Assembly: GCA_902552015.1 (NCBI GenBank)
Contig: CACDFH010000001.1
Location: 1 to 64,000 of the forward strand
DNA from: an uncultured marine group I thaumarchaeote
GTDB taxonomy: Archaea; Thermoproteota; Nitrososphaeria; Nitrososphaerales; Nitrosopumilaceae
Length of the DNA stretch: 64,000 bases
Reading direction: 5' to 3'
The translations under genes were made by a program, and so were the position numbers. Positions 62,087-64,000 of this stretch are shown piece after piece. Numbering within the stretch: position 1 is the first letter of the stretch; every line of letters begins with the position of its first letter. The notes under the pieces were generated by a model, which was given only the letters and a program-made list of their open reading frames with translations, was not told where the DNA came from and searched no databases.

Positions 62087-62554
62087 ATGACTCTTCAACA
62101 AGGAGATACAGCAGAAGATTTTGAATTACTGGCACACGATGGAACGCCTATCAAACTAAGTTCGTACAAAAACTCAAAAAATGTGGTATTGTGTTTTTAT
62201 CCAAAAAATCATCTCTTTGCATGTCCTTCAAAAAAAGTCTTTGAGATGGCAAAAAGTGTAATTTCAGTTTACCCTGAAATTACTGCAACTGACACTGTAG
62301 TTTTTGCCATATCTGTAGATTCTGTTGATTCTCAAGCTGATTTTGTCAAGGAATATGAAATTCCATATGTGCATCTTAGTGATAAAAAGAAAACTGCTTG
62401 TAAGAAATATGCTGGAACAAACATTGCTGGTCTTGCAAAACGGAGTACATTTGTAATTGATAAAAACGGCATGATTCAAGATGTCATGAGAGATATCAAT
62501 GTAGCATCTCATGGACAAGAAATTCTTGATTCGTTAAAGAGAATCAAAGTATAA
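62087..62554 (+). CDS. Peroxiredoxin (AhpC/TSA, BCP-like) with atypical active site
   Basis: This 155-residue thioredoxin-fold protein matches the BCP/PrxQ group in overall pattern: DTAEDFELLAHDGTPIKLSSYK, FYPKNHLFACPSKK and the end QEILDSLKRIKV. The peroxidatic Cys is Cys46 and a possible resolving Cys is Cys105. The usual PxxxTxxC motif reads PKNHLFAC here, with Leu in place of the catalytic Thr, which would alter or abolish peroxide reduction unless this is a lineage-specific variant. It follows the CPBP-like gene divergently. Confidence 0.87.
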   Translation: MTLQQGDTAEDFELLAHDGTPIKLSSYKNSKNVVLCFYPKNHLFACPSKKVFEMAKSVISVYPEITATDTVVFAISVDSVDSQADFVKEYEIPYVHLSDKKKTACKKYAGTNIAGLAKRSTFVIDKNGMIQDVMRDINVASHGQEILDSLKRIKV

Positions 62555-62579
62555 ATCACACAATAAAATTATTCGAAGA

Positions 62580-63131
62580 ATGCTTGATCTAGTAGCCAAG
62601 GAATTATTTCTCACTAGAGGAATTGGCGTTCATGAAGACAAACTTACAAGTTTTGAATATGCCCTTCGAGATGCAGGCATTGCTGGAACAAACATTGTCT
62701 TAATCTCTAGCATATTTCCGCCAAAAGCCAAGTTAATTCCTAAAAAGGAAGGTTTGAAAAAAATCAAACCTGGACAAATTCTATTTACAATTTATTCCAG
62801 AAATCAGACAAACGAGCCTCACAGAATGATTTCTGCATCTGTTGGTCTGGCGTTACCAAAGGATCGCACTAGATATGGATACTTGTCTGAATATGATGCA
62901 TTTGGACAAAATGAGAAACAAGCAGGCGATTATGCTGAAGATATTGCAGCACAAATGCTTGCATCATCTCTTGGTATACCTTTTGATATTGACAAGAGCT
63001 GGGATGAAAAAAGACAACAGTGGTCAATTTCTGGAAAAATATACAAATCTCAAAACATTACAATGACTGCTAAAGGTGACAAGTCTGGTAAATGGACTAC
63101 AGTTTTTTCTGCAGCGTGCTTAATTCTCTAG
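62580..63131 (+). CDS. pdaD: Pyruvoyl-dependent arginine decarboxylase
   Basis: The 183-residue proenzyme makes agmatine from arginine for polyamine synthesis. It self-cleaves between Ser43 and Ser44 (VLISSIFPPKAKL), forming the pyruvoyl group on the beta/alpha chain boundary. FLTRGIGVHEDKLTSFEYALRDAG at the start and SEYDAFG near residue 103 fit the family. It starts 25 bases after the peroxiredoxin stop on the same strand. Confidence 0.93.
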   Translation: MLDLVAKELFLTRGIGVHEDKLTSFEYALRDAGIAGTNIVLISSIFPPKAKLIPKKEGLKKIKPGQILFTIYSRNQTNEPHRMISASVGLALPKDRTRYGYLSEYDAFGQNEKQAGDYAEDIAAQMLASSLGIPFDIDKSWDEKRQQWSISGKIYKSQNITMTAKGDKSGKWTTVFSAACLIL

Positions 63132-64000
63132 CGTTTAGGTTTGTATCCTTTTAGATAAAATATTGCAGCACCTATGCCTATTACAATTATGATTGCAAGT
63201 ACTGCATATTGAGATTGGTCTTCGCTAGAATCTTCCTTTCCAAAATCTTCTATTGATTCGTACTCTTTCTCATCTTGTGGAATATCTTCTACTGAGTAAA
63301 ATGACAATTCGGATTTTCCATCCCATGGTCCAATTTCAACTCTTAATTCATCTTGGGGAATGACTTTGCTTTGACCAAATAGGAATTTGGCATCAATTGA
63401 GTTTCCTGCAGGTGAGCTAAAGAACCATCCTCTTTTTGAAATGTTCTCTAATGTGGTTAAATCAGTTATTGCATGTGTTGCTATTGTATCTATTTTTGCC
63501 GGTTCATTTGGAATGACCACCAATTGAATAACTGAATTTAACGGAACATTTCTTCCATCAAACACATCTGAGCGTGAAATCTCATTTACTCCAAAGTTTT
63601 CTAGTACGTTGATTCTTGAAATTTCATCAGCGACATCTTTTATCTCATTTGTCACTTTAAACATGAATAGATTTTCATCTCCTGTCTTGATAATGCTGAC
63701 AGAAATTATTGCACCATCATTTTTTGATAATTTCTTTGAAATGTCGTAGAAACCTTGTCCTTCTCTAATCTCTTTAGCAATCAAAGTTCCTCCTAAATCT
63801 GTAAACAAGAAATCAGTTGACTGTTTTGGCATCGTAAATGTCGCTGAAACTGCACCTCTGCCCGAAATTACACCTGATGTTTCAAGTAATAGATTTGCAT
63901 CATCTACTGTGTGTATGAATGTCGAATGAAATTCCCCTTCTACTCCTAATTCTTCATTTAATTGATCAATTATCTCATTTCCCATTTCTCTTGCAGAATC
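63128..64000 (-). CDS. Membrane-anchored protein, 5' end off window
   Basis: The frame reads through the right edge: before the first in-window ATG (63985) it continues as DSARE with no stop, so the gene is cut. The visible part (291 codons) ends in a membrane anchor (about 15-20 residues) and a short basic tail (KGYKPKR). No signal peptide is visible in the window, consistent with a missing amino end. Two beta-rich halves and an acidic linker before the anchor suggest an extracellular protein. No family recognised. Confidence 0.7.
   Translation of the reverse strand, partial: DSAREMGNEIIDQLNEELGVEGEFHSTFIHTVDDANLLLETSGVISGRGAVSATFTMPKQSTDFLFTDLGGTLIAKEIREGQGFYDISKKLSKNDGAIISVSIIKTGDENLFMFKVTNEIKDVADEISRINVLENFGVNEISRSDVFDGRNVPLNSVIQLVVIPNEPAKIDTIATHAITDLTTLENISKRGWFFSSPAGNSIDAKFLFGQSKVIPQDELRVEIGPWDGKSELSFYSVEDIPQDEKEYESIEDFGKEDSSEDQSQYAVLAIIIVIGIGAAIFYLKGYKPKR

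Noticed and set aside
1-64000. Transposases, integrases, phage genes, rRNA genes or other defence islands
   Set aside because: None was seen. The only nuclease-like gene (21427-22056) has no associated methyltransferase or mobile context, so I do not call a defence system.

Overview
The window is AT-rich (roughly one third G+C by eye), densely coded archaeal DNA. The gene content points to an ammonia-oxidising thaumarchaeon of the Nitrosopumilus type. It carries an archaeal TATA-binding protein, aIF1/SUI1, Sec61-beta, Tsr3, geranylgeranyl reductase, type II methionine aminopeptidase, four coenzyme F420 genes (cofG, cofH, cofC, cofD), a blue-copper protein, large secreted surface proteins and many short proteins. 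Many starts look leaderless, with a TATA-like box about 25 bases before the start codon. GTG and TTG starts are frequent. The species and the lineage call are inference from gene content, not from a marker search.

Layout. 1-13.6 kb: housekeeping genes and membrane proteins (antiporter, purM, PAC2 chaperone, Ca/Na exchanger, cofH/cofG, HtrA protease, glycosyltransferase, TBP, DUF1512, Map), then tRNA-Pro. 13.8-24.7 kb: a 1161-residue surface protein, Tsr3, a peptide-binding lipoprotein-like protein, a Mrr-like nuclease, DUF2070, Sec61-beta and aIF1. 24.7-33.7 kb: CPBP protease, cofC/cofD, a secreted anchored protein, RNase P RNA (the only stretch over 300 bases without a protein gene), an amino-acid permease with USP domains, geranylgeranyl reductase and an orphan peptide ABC ATPase. 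33.7-36.1 kb: egtD and egtB, a convergent ergothioneine pair. 36.7-41.1 kb: a MoxR / DUF58 / VWA / membrane-protein operon. 41.1-45.5 kb: a DUF1059 protein, an orphan small protein under a perfect palindrome, a FeoB-like transporter and a flavin oxidoreductase.

45.5-57.4 kb is the most coherent block, concerned with anion handling. It holds an arsenic unit (aquaporin, thioredoxin-type ArsC, divergent ArsR), a bicarbonate transporter with its PII-like partner (SbtA/SbtB-like), a full phosphate system (pstC-pstA-pstB-phoU), two divergently placed phosphate-binding genes, one of them a tandem double-PstS fusion, and an AbrB-PhoU regulator. The two pstS genes share a 21-base promoter element at identical distance from their start codons. 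Arsenate enters through phosphate transporters, so the pst and ars neighbourhood makes functional sense.

57.4-64 kb: a winged-helix regulator with a small membrane partner, a cupredoxin after an RlmN-like enzyme, tRNA-Thr, several short proteins, a CPBP-like membrane protein, an atypical peroxiredoxin, pyruvoyl arginine decarboxylase and a membrane-anchored protein cut by the right edge. No insertion sequence, prophage, CRISPR array or rRNA operon was seen. The genes at both edges are incomplete.
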